Assembly: GCA_900073065.1 (NCBI GenBank)
Contig: FJOG01000017.1
Span: 926,149 to 990,148, forward strand
Origin: Phialocephala subalpina
Lineage: Eukaryota > Ascomycota > Leotiomycetes > Helotiales > Mollisiaceae
Length of the DNA stretch: 64,000 bases
Reading direction: 5' to 3'
Shown one piece after another: positions 11,118 through 21,930 of this stretch; positions within the stretch are counted from its first letter, which is position 1, and every line of letters starts with the position of its first letter. Under the pieces are notes generated by a model, which had not been told where the DNA came from, did no database searches, and worked only from the letters and a program-made list of their open reading frames with translations. A program made the translations under genes and the position numbers.

Positions 11118-12079
11118 TTTCTGTAATTTCTAAAAGTTCCGAATCGAGTTCGAGAGGGAGAAATAGGAAGATGGGATCGAGGGGCGTGTAGATATTGAGG
11201 GAGGTCGTGGGCTGGAGAGGTCGTTATCGGCGCATGATGGATGTCGTCGCCTACGGAGGAAATGGAAGTCGCAGCACGAGGCAACGCAATCAGCGGCAAA
11301 ATTACCAAGTGACTATTGTTTGTTTCTTGGCGCTGTAACCTGGGAAGGTGTACAAGTGATACTATCTGAAGTCAAGTATTACAATTACCTCGTACCGTTT
11401 TCTGATTCACGACTTCCACATGGTATCCACGCAGTCCTCGACGTTGATCATTGACCAGTCATCACAACGCATGTTTCCACGCATCATTTCCCAGGATTCT
11501 TTTATCGATAAGCCCACCAAAAGCCTGAACGCCTGAAAGCCTGAAGAGATGAAGGCGGGCAAGGCGGGGTTTAGTGAGATAGGCACAGCCAATTGCGTAC
11601 CAGCAAAAGAAAATCACATTCTTTGTCATGTTTGCATGGGAATCAGTTCACTTCTCTCTCCACTCTCCAAGCTCCACTTTCTTGACTCAAATCCCCCAAA
11701 GTCGAGTTCTTATGTATTATTCCTTTGTCATTAGTCAGTCATATTTCGAAAATAGAGGGGTCTGAAGGAACGTAGGCGCGGCCGAGTTGCTTTTTTAGCC
11801 GCCTGAGTGGATGAGAACCCGGATGGGCAGCAGGAAAGTTTTGATATCATCTGAAGGCGGGACGCGGCTTTCTGGGATTTTTCACACTTGAGTCAGTTCT
11901 TCTGGTCTTTGAGACTGTTCGCCTTGCTCTTTCCTTTTCAAAGGACTGCGCTTCTGGCCCAGTTGGTCGGGATATCAGTTCCGACAGTCTGTTGCAGCTC
12001 TGCCAACAGCTTACCGCCTTGGGGACTTGTCAGGAGTCGACTTGGAGCATTCGACGACGATCCCCCTCATATCCCCACT
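11118..12079. other. Intergenic region / long 5' leader of the zinc-finger gene
   Basis: This is a 962-bp head-to-head interval between the myristoylated-protein gene and the ZAP1-like gene. It is partly CT-rich (11640-11700). No ORF with coding character and no RNA gene was seen. Confidence 0.4.
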
Positions 12080-14362
12080 ATGAACGCCCAGGGACAGTTC
12101 TTGAACCCTCCGGGCTTCGATCAACAGATGCCGGTTGATGACTTTTGGCATCAGCCTCAGTATACGATTTACTCAGAAGCTGCTCAACCGACACAACCAG
12201 CGCCTTTCTTCCAAAGCTATTACGGCGAAATTCCAGATTATGGAAACCAGTTGAAGGCTTCTGGGACTGATACCTTCTCTGGACAACCTCTATACCCTCA
12301 TTATCAACCACCGAATCCACCTCATGAGCTCTATAGCTTTGCACAAAGAACGAGACCAGCTCAAGCGCCTATGCCACCTCTGAAGCGCCAAAGGATCAAC
12401 GAACCTAGCCAGACCCAGAGCAGCAAGAAAGACCTTGAAAATGGCCAGGATACAGCAACACAGAGTGAATGCTGTAGTAGTTGTCCATCCGGCGTACTCT
12501 GTGATGAACCAAACTGTGGTGCCATTTGCGACAAGACCGACTGCGATGAAGTTGTGGAGGAGGTGGTTCCTTGTACTCGCAAGTCTTGTGCACAACCAGT
12601 TTGTCCAAACCCTTGTCTCAACGTAGCAGTCAAACAACAAGAAGCTTCGCTCAGCAATGGGATTGTGCCAACTGAAAGGAGGATATCGTCTTGGGAGAAT
12701 ACTCAGTGGAATCCACAAGTACCACGGGCTATGAGCCAGGGGTCTCACTCCTTGGATGGTCTCCTTGATCCAGCGCTGGAGGTCTTCGATGGCCCTGAAC
12801 ATACACCTGCATCTGGCTCACCTGCACCGACGACACCTTCCATGGCCAAGAATGTCGACACACCTCACTCTCCTAACAGAGAAGCGCCGACTCCTCACAA
12901 CAACCTGTTTGCTCCACAAGCAACGCCAGCTGGTGAACTTTCTGGTACAGGGGCGTTATTCAACCCAGCGACAGGCGCACAGTGGCAGAACTTTGGACAA
13001 GGAAACAACTCCAACTTCGAATTCATGTTCCAATGTGCCTGGTCCGGTTGTGGACAACCCTTCGTGAGCCAACACGACTACTTCTCCCACTTCCACCGCG
13101 ACCACATCGACCCCCAAATGACCTTCGACTGTCCCGCCCAAGCCGACACCTGCCCCTCCCCAATCACAGCAAATCCATTAGAGCATCTCCAAAACGATCA
13201 CGGATATAACTTTAACATGGGAACGGGCGGGTTCAGTTGTCCGGCACCGAATTGTCCGCAGGGAGAAACGTTCTTAAATCCGGCCATGCTGCATAATCAT
13301 TTTGATATTGCGCATGCGATTCCGGTTCATGGGAGTTTGCAGTGCTTGGTTGATACTTGTGGGAATAACTTTCAGGATTATAATCGGTTGTGGGAGCATG
13401 TTACTATGGAGCATCAAATTCCGCAGCAACCGAAGGATTCGGATATTGATCTCGGGTTGCCGACTGCTCCTGTGCCGGTTTCTGAGTTGGTTGAGCCTCA
13501 GTCCAACGTTTCTACTGCCAAAGTGGATGGAGATGTTGAACAAGAAGGAAATGAAGACCTTCACATCTGCAAATGGAAGCTCCAGCTAGGCGTCGTTTGC
13601 TCTATGGAATGTGAATCCGAAGACGCACTTCAGAAGCACATTAAGACTGCTCATCTAGACTTGCTAGATAAGCGATCCGGATACAAGTGTCAGTGGGAAG
13701 GCTGCAATCGCGAAGAGAAAGTACCCAAGGACAAGGTTGGTTTCACACAGAGAGGAAAGCTTGAGCGTCACATGGCTACTCATACCAATTGTAAGTCTCC
13801 TGAGGATAACTCGATATCATCCTCTAACATCATACAGACAAATCTTCCCGTTGTGACTGGCCCGGATGCGGAAGACTCTTCTCAGCACCCCAAGCGATGA
13901 GACAGCACTACCTCCTCCACACCGGCGAGAAACCCTGGGAATGCAAACACTGCGGCAAGAAGTTTCCCCAGCAAAGTGCTTGCAGTATGTCCTCCCCCTC
14001 CCCTTGCCTTCCCCTCCTCCTTCTTCTCGTTCCCTTCCTCATCCCCTCCCTTCTCCTTCCCTTATCTTTCGCTAACGCTCAACAAAGCAATACACGAACG
14101 CACACACACCAAAGAAAAACCCCTCGAATGCAACATCTGCGGCATGAAATTCTCCGAATCCTCCAACCTGTCTAAACACCGCCGAACACATGAAGAGAAG
14201 CAGAGCCATGAGTGTACGTTTCCGGGGTGTGGGAAGAGTTTTTGTAGGTTGGATCAGTTGAGAAGGCATAGGGGGGTGCATAGGAGGAAAGGTGGAGGGG
14301 AAGATGAGGAGAGTGTTACTGGAAGTAGTAAGAGTGGTGGGGAAAGTAGTGGTACGGCTTGA
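12080..14362 (+). CDS. C2H2 zinc-finger transcription factor, ZAP1/ZafA-like
   Basis: This is a nuclear regulator with three exons (introns 13791-13837 and 13985-14087) and 710 residues. The first ATG is at 12080; frames further upstream lack an ATG. The N-terminal half is Pro/Gln/Ser-rich with a compact Cys-rich block at about 131-179 (CCSSCPSGVLCDEPNC and on). The C-terminal half carries up to nine C2H2-like fingers. The last four are canonical and linked as in Zap1: CDWPGCGRLF, CKHCGKKFPQQ with LLHTGEKPWE, CNICGMKFSESSNLSKH, CTFPGCGKSF. Zap1/ZafA proteins sense zinc through fingers of this kind and activate zinc uptake genes. Membership is judged from the SSNLSKHRRTH finger and overall order. 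A zinc-sensing role is inference; another multi-finger regulator remains possible. Confidence 0.8.
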
Positions 14363-15565
14363 GACGGCGGAAGGAGGGGATGGGGAAGGGAGGTTATGAA
14401 TGATAGCTTATGTCTGGGGTTTTACGAGGGGCATAGCGCGCATGATATTGTGGAGGGTAGAGTTGGCGTAGTTGAATGGATACCTGTAAGTGCAATGCGC
14501 TTAGCGTTGTTTTTGCCTCTATATTCATCCCTACTGCTAAGAATGGATGATCTTGAAGTACAAGACAATGTTCAGATCCCATGAACTACTGAGATGTTCA
14601 ATTATGCCAAGATATGGTAGGAAAGGTCCTATTTGCAAAGCCAAAGGAGAATGCATTTTTTCTTTCTTTCTGAAGTTGTGGGATATCCACGACTAAAGCT
14701 GCTGTTCCACTGTGGAAATCTTCTGAAAATTGGGAATGTCTTTGCATTAGAAGTTTTCTAGCTCACAAGGTTGTCCCGGGTTTTTTCAAATGGAAGTCGA
14801 CGGCCAGTCTCAGATGTCGAGCACTATTGGAAGTTAGAGCTGTCATACGAAGGGCCGGTTAAAAGGTATTGAGCCATGGTCCGAGCTTTCCTCTCCCAAA
14901 TACTTGATTTTTGGCAGGGAAAATCACGTGCGAGGCTCAATACTTTTTAACCGGCCCTTCGTAATGTCGTTGTACCCTAGAGTGAGCAGAGAAACACCAA
15001 ACATTATCTTGTATCATCCAGGACCTGATCATCACACAATGTCGTGAAATCTTGGGACTGGGACGGGATGGCTCTGCTGATAGATGCCATAAACAAGAAT
15101 GGAAGAACAGAATCAAAAGCTAAAAGAAGAGCCTACAAACTTGATAGACAAATTACAAATTAGGGCTTTGCCAAGGTTCCCCAAAAGACTTTCGAGAGAG
15201 CCTGATAAGCAGCTTAGGACCCAAGGTATCCAGAGGCCCATAAACGGCATTCCCACCAGAAGCGACGGCCAGCATCGTATCCTAGATTCTGTTCCAAGCT
15301 AGGTACCATGGTGTATGTAGATTGGTGCTCTCCAGATACTCAGAACGATTCTCCAACATCACAGATAATTGGCGGGCACAAGTCTTTGCTCAATGTCGTG
15401 ACTTTATTTGGGCTGGCTTTCCATACCATACCAACCATGCTATTTTCGATTTTCGATGATACACCAGACCCAGTTGCTCAAATGAAGCTAAAAAGCCTTC
15501 GCCATCCCGCAAAGAAAAGTCATCCCACGAGACCACGAAATATGCATTCCAGAACCCCACCACGC
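14363..15565. other. Intergenic region carrying a small inverted-repeat element
   Basis: No coding gene is recognised between the zinc-finger gene and rpl35. The only clear structure is the 118-bp inverted-repeat element at 14846-14963, listed separately. Confidence 0.5.
14846..14963. mobile_element. MITE-like element with 30-bp terminal inverted repeats
   Basis: The left arm (14846-14875, TACGAAGGGCCGGTTAAAAG and on) and the right arm (14934-14963) are reverse complements over 30 bp with one mismatch. They enclose 58 bp without coding capacity. Both outer ends are TA, so the structure can be read as a TA target duplication flanking 28-bp inverted repeats that begin CGAAGGGCCGG. That is the arrangement expected of a non-autonomous Tc1/mariner-type element. 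No transposase gene is present in the window. A large regulatory hairpin is the alternative reading. Confidence 0.6.
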
Positions 15566-16155
15566 TCAAGCCTTAACAGCATACTTCCGTTGTGGGAAAT
15601 GGGTAGATCTCTTCTTGGTCTTCTCCAACACCTTGCTGCTCTCGTCCTTGGTGAGTCTTCTTCGGATCGCGCGGGTTTGCTTGGGTCGCAGATCGAGAGG
15701 GAGATACTTCTTTTCCTTGTAGAAGAGGCGGAGTTGTGAGCGTTGGTTGGCGTTGATGACGGTGAGGACTTTGGCGATTGACTTTCGGAGATCGTGGCTA
15801 TTGGATACTGTCAGCATTTCATTCTTCCTTGAATTTGATCTGGATATTGAGGTTGTGGAAGTGTTCGCAGATGGTGGATGGACATGTGCCTTGGTGGGAT
15901 GAAATTTCGAGGGAAACGCACATCTTGGTAAGCTTCGAAGCAGAACCTCCAGCAATCTTCTGTGTACGGAGTTGTCCCAGCTCAGTCTTCAACTCGCCCA
16001 GTTGCTTCGCGAGATCGGTCTTGTTCTTCGACCATAGTTGGCCAGTCTTGACTTTTCCTGACGACTGTCGCATGCTCAATTAGCCCTCATTCTTCGCAGT
16101 ATCCATATCCTCCACTATCTCGCATTCGGAAGGAGGTAAGGACGAGTCTTACCAT
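15566..16155 (-). CDS. rpl35: 60S ribosomal protein L35 (uL29)
   Basis: This protein of the large cytosolic ribosomal subunit sits near the polypeptide exit tunnel. The first exon is only the ATG (16153-16155). Introns at 16065-16152 and 15798-15921 follow, and three exons encode 125 residues. The mature sequence reads [65 protein letters not shown] and ends [11 protein letters not shown]. This matches the eukaryotic L35 family along its whole length. Intron 2 uses a GTGCGT donor and splits the Ile codon of KLTKI. The gene is divergent from gos1, with 279 bp between start codons. Confidence 0.96.
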
Positions 16156-16434
16156 GGTGAAGGTTTGTCGTAGATGGGTTTGTCGTGGAGTCGGTGGTCG
16201 ATTGTCGCGGTCAAGAATTTCAATTTCGTGATCAAAATGTTAGGGCGGAAAGTTTGTGTGCGTTAGTGCCTGAGGCGGTAACTTAAGCGAGACCGGTTCC
16301 TTGTTCACGTGCTCAGCCTCACCAGATGCGGCAAGTGCCGTAGCGGCGACACTTGTCCCCGATTCCCGTTGATGAAAGAGATGCGAGTTGCTTGAAGGCA
16401 TCAATCCAAGTTTCTTGAATAACGATTTGCAGTA

Positions 16435-17215
16435 ATGTCTTCTACAGGAACCGGCTGGGCTCAGCTCCGGCAGCAAGCTCGGTCATTAGAGACTCAGGTA
16501 TGATCTAGAAGAGCTCAGCAGGATGAACCAAGAACTGACCACTTCACAGACAGAAACGCTATTCCATACATACTCGCAGTTCAGCACAGTACCGAACATA
16601 CCACCGAAACCGTCAGAGGATGAAAGAACCACGGAAGCAAAGATAATAGATCTGCTAGAGAAGGTACATCATACGGTAATCCAACGTCCCAGCTTCGCTA
16701 ACAGTTCCCAGCGAGAGACTCTGATAGCACAACTATCACGCCTCCTCGACTCAGAAGCACAACTCACTGCCTCAGCACTCAAACAAAACAACCTCTCGCG
16801 GCACAAAGAAATACTCCAAGAGCACAGAAAAGAGCTTTCGAGATTAAAGTCCCAAATCCAAGATGCCCGGAACCGCGTGAACCTACTTTCCAATGTCCGA
16901 AGTGACATCGATGCCTATCATTCCAGCAATCCCGAAGCCGCAGAAGCAGATTACATGCTTGACGAAAGGGCTAGGATAGATAACAGTCACAACGTGGCAG
17001 ATAGTGTACTCAGCCAGGCGTACGCCGTGAACGAGAGTTTTGGACTGCAAAGAGAAACGCTCATGAGCATCAATCGACGGATTACGGGAGCGGCGGCACA
17101 AGTCCCTGGGTTGAATAGCCTGATTGGGAGGATATCAGCGAAGAAGAGGAGGGATGGGATTATCTTTGGAAGCTTCATTGCTTTCTGTTTTCTAATGTTT
17201 CTATATTTTATGTGA
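16435..17215 (+). CDS. gos1: Golgi SNARE Gos1
   Basis: This v-SNARE acts in transport to and within the Golgi. Two exons (intron 16498-16549, branch CTGAC) encode 242 residues from MSSTGTGWAQLRQQARSLETQTETLF, the start typical of Gos1/GOS28. An N-terminal helical domain contains LLEKVHHTVIQRP and long coiled-coil heptads (QEHRKELSRLKSQIQDARNR is part of them). The SNARE helix lies roughly at residues 155-215, and a C-terminal anchor follows (IIFGSFIAFCFLMFLYFM). The length is normal for the family. The gene is convergent with atp10, with 87 bp between stop codons. Confidence 0.93.
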
Positions 17216-17302
17216 GATGAGCGGCACGGTTGCATTGAGCGGGCGTTATGGGTGGCTGGTAGGCCAGTATTGTTGTACAAGTATGGGTATATCCGATCAA
17301 TA

Positions 17303-18450
17303 TCATGCAGCGGTTGCGGCGGTCTTCTCAATGACTTCGGCCTTTACTGCCTCCTTCCGTGGTGGAAGGGCGGCTTTCCTCTTTGTCCTCTGATCCTCAA
17401 TCAATCGCCTAGCTCCCTTGACTAGACTCTCCTTTTCATCTCCCTCGCTCGGTCCACTGGCAGCCCACCTAATCCTACAGTCTCCATCCAAGAGATATGT
17501 ATAGCCGACCTTACTGTTCAGTAAGCCAACATTCTCTCGTAACTCATCCGTGATCCCTCTCCGGACAAGGAAGTATCGGTGCCAATTATCCTTTCCAAGT
17601 CTCTTCCTCAAGCTTCCCATAAACACTCTAACAATCCAAGCTTTCAGCCAATTCTCCTCCACGTTAATCTGCACAAGCTGCGCCAACCCTCCACTGCCTT
17701 TCACCAGCTCATGTAAATCCGGGTTCTGCTTCGCGGAGGCAAATGTAGCTGCTTGATTCTCCGCCCACTGACTGCTGAATACGCTTACAATAGAGACTTT
17801 GTCCCAGAAAAGTGGTGTCGTATCCTTAGGCGTCTTGTCCTTGAGTAACGTCTGTCCCTGGAAATTCGGGAAATACAGAGCTTTGTCTGCTTTGAAGATT
17901 CGAGGAGGTGCGAGGAAGGATTTCCCTTTGTGATATTTCAAGTTGCTCCATTCTCGAAAGTATGGAACGGAGATCTTCTTGGTCCTATGTTCCATCAGCA
18001 TCTCATTCCGAACCAACTCAAAAACGTCTCTATTGCTTACAGTTCTTTCCGCTTAACAAGATGCTTGTCGTAATTGACGAAATCATCTCTCCTCTGCTTC
18101 CATGATCTTGTGTCTACTCCAGCATTCTCTCCAGAGTGAGGCGGACTGGGTATACCAATTGGTCGACTCAATGGTTTGGGTGTGAACTCGGTGACTGCTT
18201 TGCCATATGCTCTTGGGGCATCTTCGAGGGGAGATGGAGGTTTCGGTGGAGGAGTCTCGGCCTCTGCTCCTGCTGAGGCTTTATTTTGGGGAGAGGAAGA
18301 TTTTAGTGGAGGTGTGGAGGTTGGTGCTGGAGCTTTTTTCTCAGCTAGGCGGTAATACGAAGCACTGAAAGAGCGCCATTGACACAGCAGACAGGCTGCA
18401 GAGTCAAGACTAACTCTCGAGGCTCGCAGATGTCTCCGCGTGACGATCAT
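17303..18450 (-). CDS. atp10: Mitochondrial ATP synthase assembly factor Atp10
   Basis: Atp10 is an inner-membrane-associated chaperone needed to assemble subunit 6 (Atp6) into the F0 sector. Two exons encode 363 residues. The intron at 17985-18040 is fixed by frame: it joins NYDKHLVKRKEL to TKKISVPYFREWSNLKYHKG, which restores the conserved block. The N-terminus is basic and hydroxylated (MIVTRRHLRASR, then WRSFSASYYR), as in matrix targeting sequences. A Pro/Ser-rich linker follows, then ADKALYFPNFQGQTL, SIVSVFSSQWAENQ and the thioredoxin-like C-terminal domain with GYTYLLDGDCRIRWAASG. The gene is divergent from the E2 gene with 226 bp between start codons, so two nuclear genes for mitochondrial proteins share one promoter interval. 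Confidence 0.93.
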
Positions 18451-18676
18451 CGTTCTCGTCGCGATCGTACATTCGCAGGTCGAGGCTTGTTAATTTCTTA
18501 AAACTTTCTAGGCTGGATCTGGAAGTCCAGAGCTGGTCGAGTCGACCCCTGTTTGTCGGTTAGCAGCGGTCTACGATGCGGAGGAACCTGGGGAAGTTCA
18601 ACCATAAACTCTCGAGAATGTGAGTGTCGTACAATCTTCCTTTCTTTTGGGGACATTCAGGAGTTTAGGAGTCAAA

Positions 18677-20227
18677 ATGCATTTACGAAGTTACTCGAGA
18701 ATTGCCCTGCGCCAGTGGCAGACTTACCATAGTCTCAACCTCCCAAGACAATGTCCCCAGATAGCCAGGTACTTTCAAACGACATCGAGAGCACTGGTCA
18801 TAAAGCCCTTCCTCTTGGCGGACATTGGTGAAGGTAGGTTATTTATGAAATTGTCATGAATACAGTGAAAGCTAGCATCTTCAATGCCCCACTCTTGCCT
18901 GGACTTTCTCTCTACCAAACAGGGATCGCTGACACCTACAATAGGTATCCGAGAATGCGAAATCATCCAATGGTTCGTAGAACCAGAAGCAAGAGTAGAG
19001 GAATGGGACAAGCTCTGTGAGGTCCAGAGTGACAAAGCTTCGGTGGAGATTACAAGTCGATTCGCAGGAGTCATCAAGAAGCTACATTATGAAGCTGGAG
19101 AGATGGCAAAGGTTGGGAAGCCTTTGGTGGATATCGACATACAGGGCGAGATCAAGGAGGAGGACTTAGCTGCTCTGACTGAGCCAGGGCAGGGAGAAGA
19201 ATCTCAGGCTCAGGCTGAGGATATGGCGGCACCTACTCCAGAACCTACGCCAGCTCCGGGGACACTTCCTATACCGGAGAAGGAACCGAAGCCAAAGGGA
19301 AAGCATGCTTCGTTAGCTACTCCTGCTGTTCGGCATCTCACGAAGGAGTTGGACGTCAACATTGAGGATGTTGAAGGGACCGGGAGGGATGGGCGTGTCT
19401 TGAAGGAAGACGTCTACCAATTTGCAAAGCAAAGAGACACTGCATCTACGCCTAGCTCACAACCTACCACATCACCAGCACCAACAAGTGGGCCTCAGAC
19501 AGAAACCGTCACCCAACTATCCAATACCCAACATCAAATGTTCAAGACCATGACCAAGTCTCTAAACATCCCTCACTTCCTCTACGCCCAAGAAATCGAC
19601 TTCTCAGGGCTCTCAAAACTCCGTTCCCGACTCAACCACACCCTCGCAAAAGTCCCAGCAGCAAACGACCTCACCAAACTCTCCTTCCTCCCCTTCATCA
19701 TCAAAGCCGTCTCCATGACCCTTACCCAATACCCAATCCTCAACGCCCGCGTCGACACCGATCCCAAGACCTCCAAACCCGTCCTCGTTATGCGAAATCA
19801 ACACAACATCGGCATAGCAATGGACACCCCCTCCGGCCTCATCGTCCCCGTCATAAAAAACGTCTCTTCCCTCAACATCCTCTCCATAGCCTCGGAACTA
19901 AATCGCCTCCAATCCCTCGCTTCCAACGGAAAACTCACAACCCCGGATCTATCCGGCGGAACAATCACAGTGTCAAACATCGGCAGCATAGGAGGAACAT
20001 ACGTCTCCCCCGTCATCGTCGAGCGCGAAGTCGCTATTCTCGGAATCGGGAAAATGATAACCATTCCCGCGTTTGACGAAGAAGGGAAGGTGGTGAGAAG
20101 GGAGGTGTGTAACTTTAGCTGGAGTGCGGATCATCGCGTTGTCGATGGAGCGACTATGGCGCGAGCTGCTGAGGTCGTGAGGGCGTTTGTTGAGGATCCG
20201 GATAGTATGGTTGTGCATCTGCGGTGA
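18677..20227 (+). CDS. Branched-chain 2-oxoacid dehydrogenase E2 (lipoamide acyltransferase)
   Basis: This is the E2 core of the mitochondrial complex that degrades the 2-oxo acids of Val, Leu and Ile. It transfers the acyl group from lipoamide to CoA. Two exons (intron 18834-18944, phase 1) encode 479 residues from the ATG at 18677. A basic presequence (MHLRSYSRIALRQW) ends near TTSRALVIKPF. The lipoyl domain has CEVQSDKASVEI with the lipoylated Lys at about 83. The peripheral-subunit binding domain reads LATPAVRHLTKELDVNI. The catalytic domain ends in SWSADHRVVDGATM with active-site His about 449. The single lipoyl domain and QSDKASVEITS favour branched-chain E2 (DBT type) over pyruvate E2 (ETDKA). 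Confidence 0.92.
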
Positions 20228-21192
20228 TTGTACATCCATCACTTACGGGGTTGGAACTCCAGAGCGATAGCGGAGACTCTGGAGTGACAGCGGGAAGAAT
20301 GATATTGGGAGCGACAATGTCGTGTGCTGTTATTATAGAGATGTCGTGAGACACTGGCAAGAGTGTTGTCGACTTCTTGGCGTGATTGGTGTGTATGCGT
20401 GGCAGAACAGTACGCGAGAACTCGTGAGTTGGTATGCTGTGTAAGGGGGGAGCGCGGGATGGATATGGACATGGGATGGATTTTCTGATAACGACCTGAT
20501 TTTTGACCAGGAGTAGATGGCCAATGACTAGTAACCCTGGTCACTGGTCATCAGCCTCACTGGTGATGGTGTTGTCGTACCGAACACAGGGGCAGAAGGT
20601 GTGGGTGTGCGAGAGCGGGGCACACCTACCCCGCCAAAATTCTTGAGTTGGGAAAAAAGGGGTTCATCTCATCTTGCATAGCATAGACATGGTAGAGAAG
20701 AATGAAGCGATTCGTAGACCATCACAAAGCGAGTCATGAACCAATTGACAGATTGAGGAGGAACAAACACTCTCTTGCAAAGGTATCATCTAAGGTATTG
20801 TCTCGTGCTTTTAGATCTTTCCAGACCAAGCCAGCAACGGCTCCAGATGCATCCATCTAACGTGCGCAGCTCCCAGGACCGAAAAGAGAAGCCATACGCC
20901 TTTTTCCCAAATCCAGCTGTAGGACCCAGAGGTCTCTCAATGCAGCAGCATATATAATGCTAAACCCAAAGAAGAACGTCCCTCGTAATCGAAGATATGC
21001 ATGCTGGTATTAGACGCCCAAACGTAGAGGAAAAATTAAGGTGCTGTGTTGCAAGGAATCCGTGTACGCGAAAGTGTAAGGGAAGAAGAAAAGCGAAGAG
21101 CCAATCCGATAAACTCCATGCACGATGAAAGTAAGTGTCTTCCCCGCAAACGCAATGATGCATGCAGCCGCATATCCCGAAGATCCCTACGA
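20228..21192. other. Convergent intergenic region, no gene seen
   Basis: This stretch lies between the stop codons of the E2 gene and the gluconokinase gene. Only short overlapping frames without motifs are present. A CACTGGT-like word recurs around 20520-20570 without clear meaning. Confidence 0.4.
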
Positions 21193-21930
21193 TCACGAGT
21201 CGCGCATAAGCTCTCTCTTGATGGCTTCGCGGATTTTCGACAGTGCCTCTTCTTCGACCTGCTCTAGACTTCCACTAACATCGACGGAAATGACGTCGGT
21301 CTCTTCTTTTCCTGGTGCTTGTAAGATACTGCATTGGCTGTGTACCATGTTCGCGCCCATGAAGTGGCCTTGTCTTGCTTGAACCCGCTGGATGAGAACT
21401 TCTTCAGGAGCGTGTAGGTATATGAAGTGAACGCGGACGTCGTGGTCGTAGTACGGCGCAACACGGATGACATCTCTGTATTTGCGCTTCAACGCTGAGC
21501 AGGTGAGGACGACGCCTTGCGAGCCGGAGGACAGTCGTTGGAGGGATTCGTCGCGAAGGCGGGTTAACCAGTCCCAACGGTCTGCGTCAGTCAAAGGTAT
21601 TCCTTTCGACATCTTCTCGACATTTGCCTGCGGATGGAACTAGAAGTCTTGGTTAGCTGAGACAGAGAGGGAGGAGAGGTGAGGTAGTACTTCATCGCCT
21701 TCGATGTACGGCAGATCCATTGCCTTTGCGATGAACTGTGCGACGGTGCTCTTGCCGCATCCCGCAGGTCCAGTTACAAGCCAAAGATGATGGTGTTCAG
21801 TTTTCGGCTGGTTGTTACTCGGCGTGATGCCATTAGTGTATGAACTCGAGGCGGATGTGTTGAGAGGGAGGTGGTCTGAAGTCGCAGGTGTCGGGTTGCC
21901 CATGGTCGGTCGCTCGTAGGACAACATCAT
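21193..21930 (-). CDS. Gluconokinase
   Basis: This enzyme phosphorylates D-gluconate to 6-phosphogluconate, feeding the pentose phosphate pathway. Two exons (intron 21640-21690, donor GTACTA, branch GCTAAC) encode 228 residues from the first in-frame ATG at 21930; further upstream in this frame only a GTG is available. After a Ser/Thr-rich lead, the P-loop is GPAGCGKST at about 54-62, followed by LPYIEGDE. Exon 2 opens with FHPQANVEKMSKGIPLTDADRWDWL, then VLTCSALKRKYRDVIR and QARQGHFMGANMVHSQ. All are gluconokinase signatures, with catalytic and substrate-binding Asp, Lys and Arg in place. The start could also be the MGNP methionine at 21903. Confidence 0.9.

Noticed and set aside
18001..18060. 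Alternative 41-nt intron for atp10 using a GTTAAG donor
   Set aside because: It is below the usual intron size here and would break the conserved KRKELTKK block. The 56-nt intron at 17985-18040 restores it.
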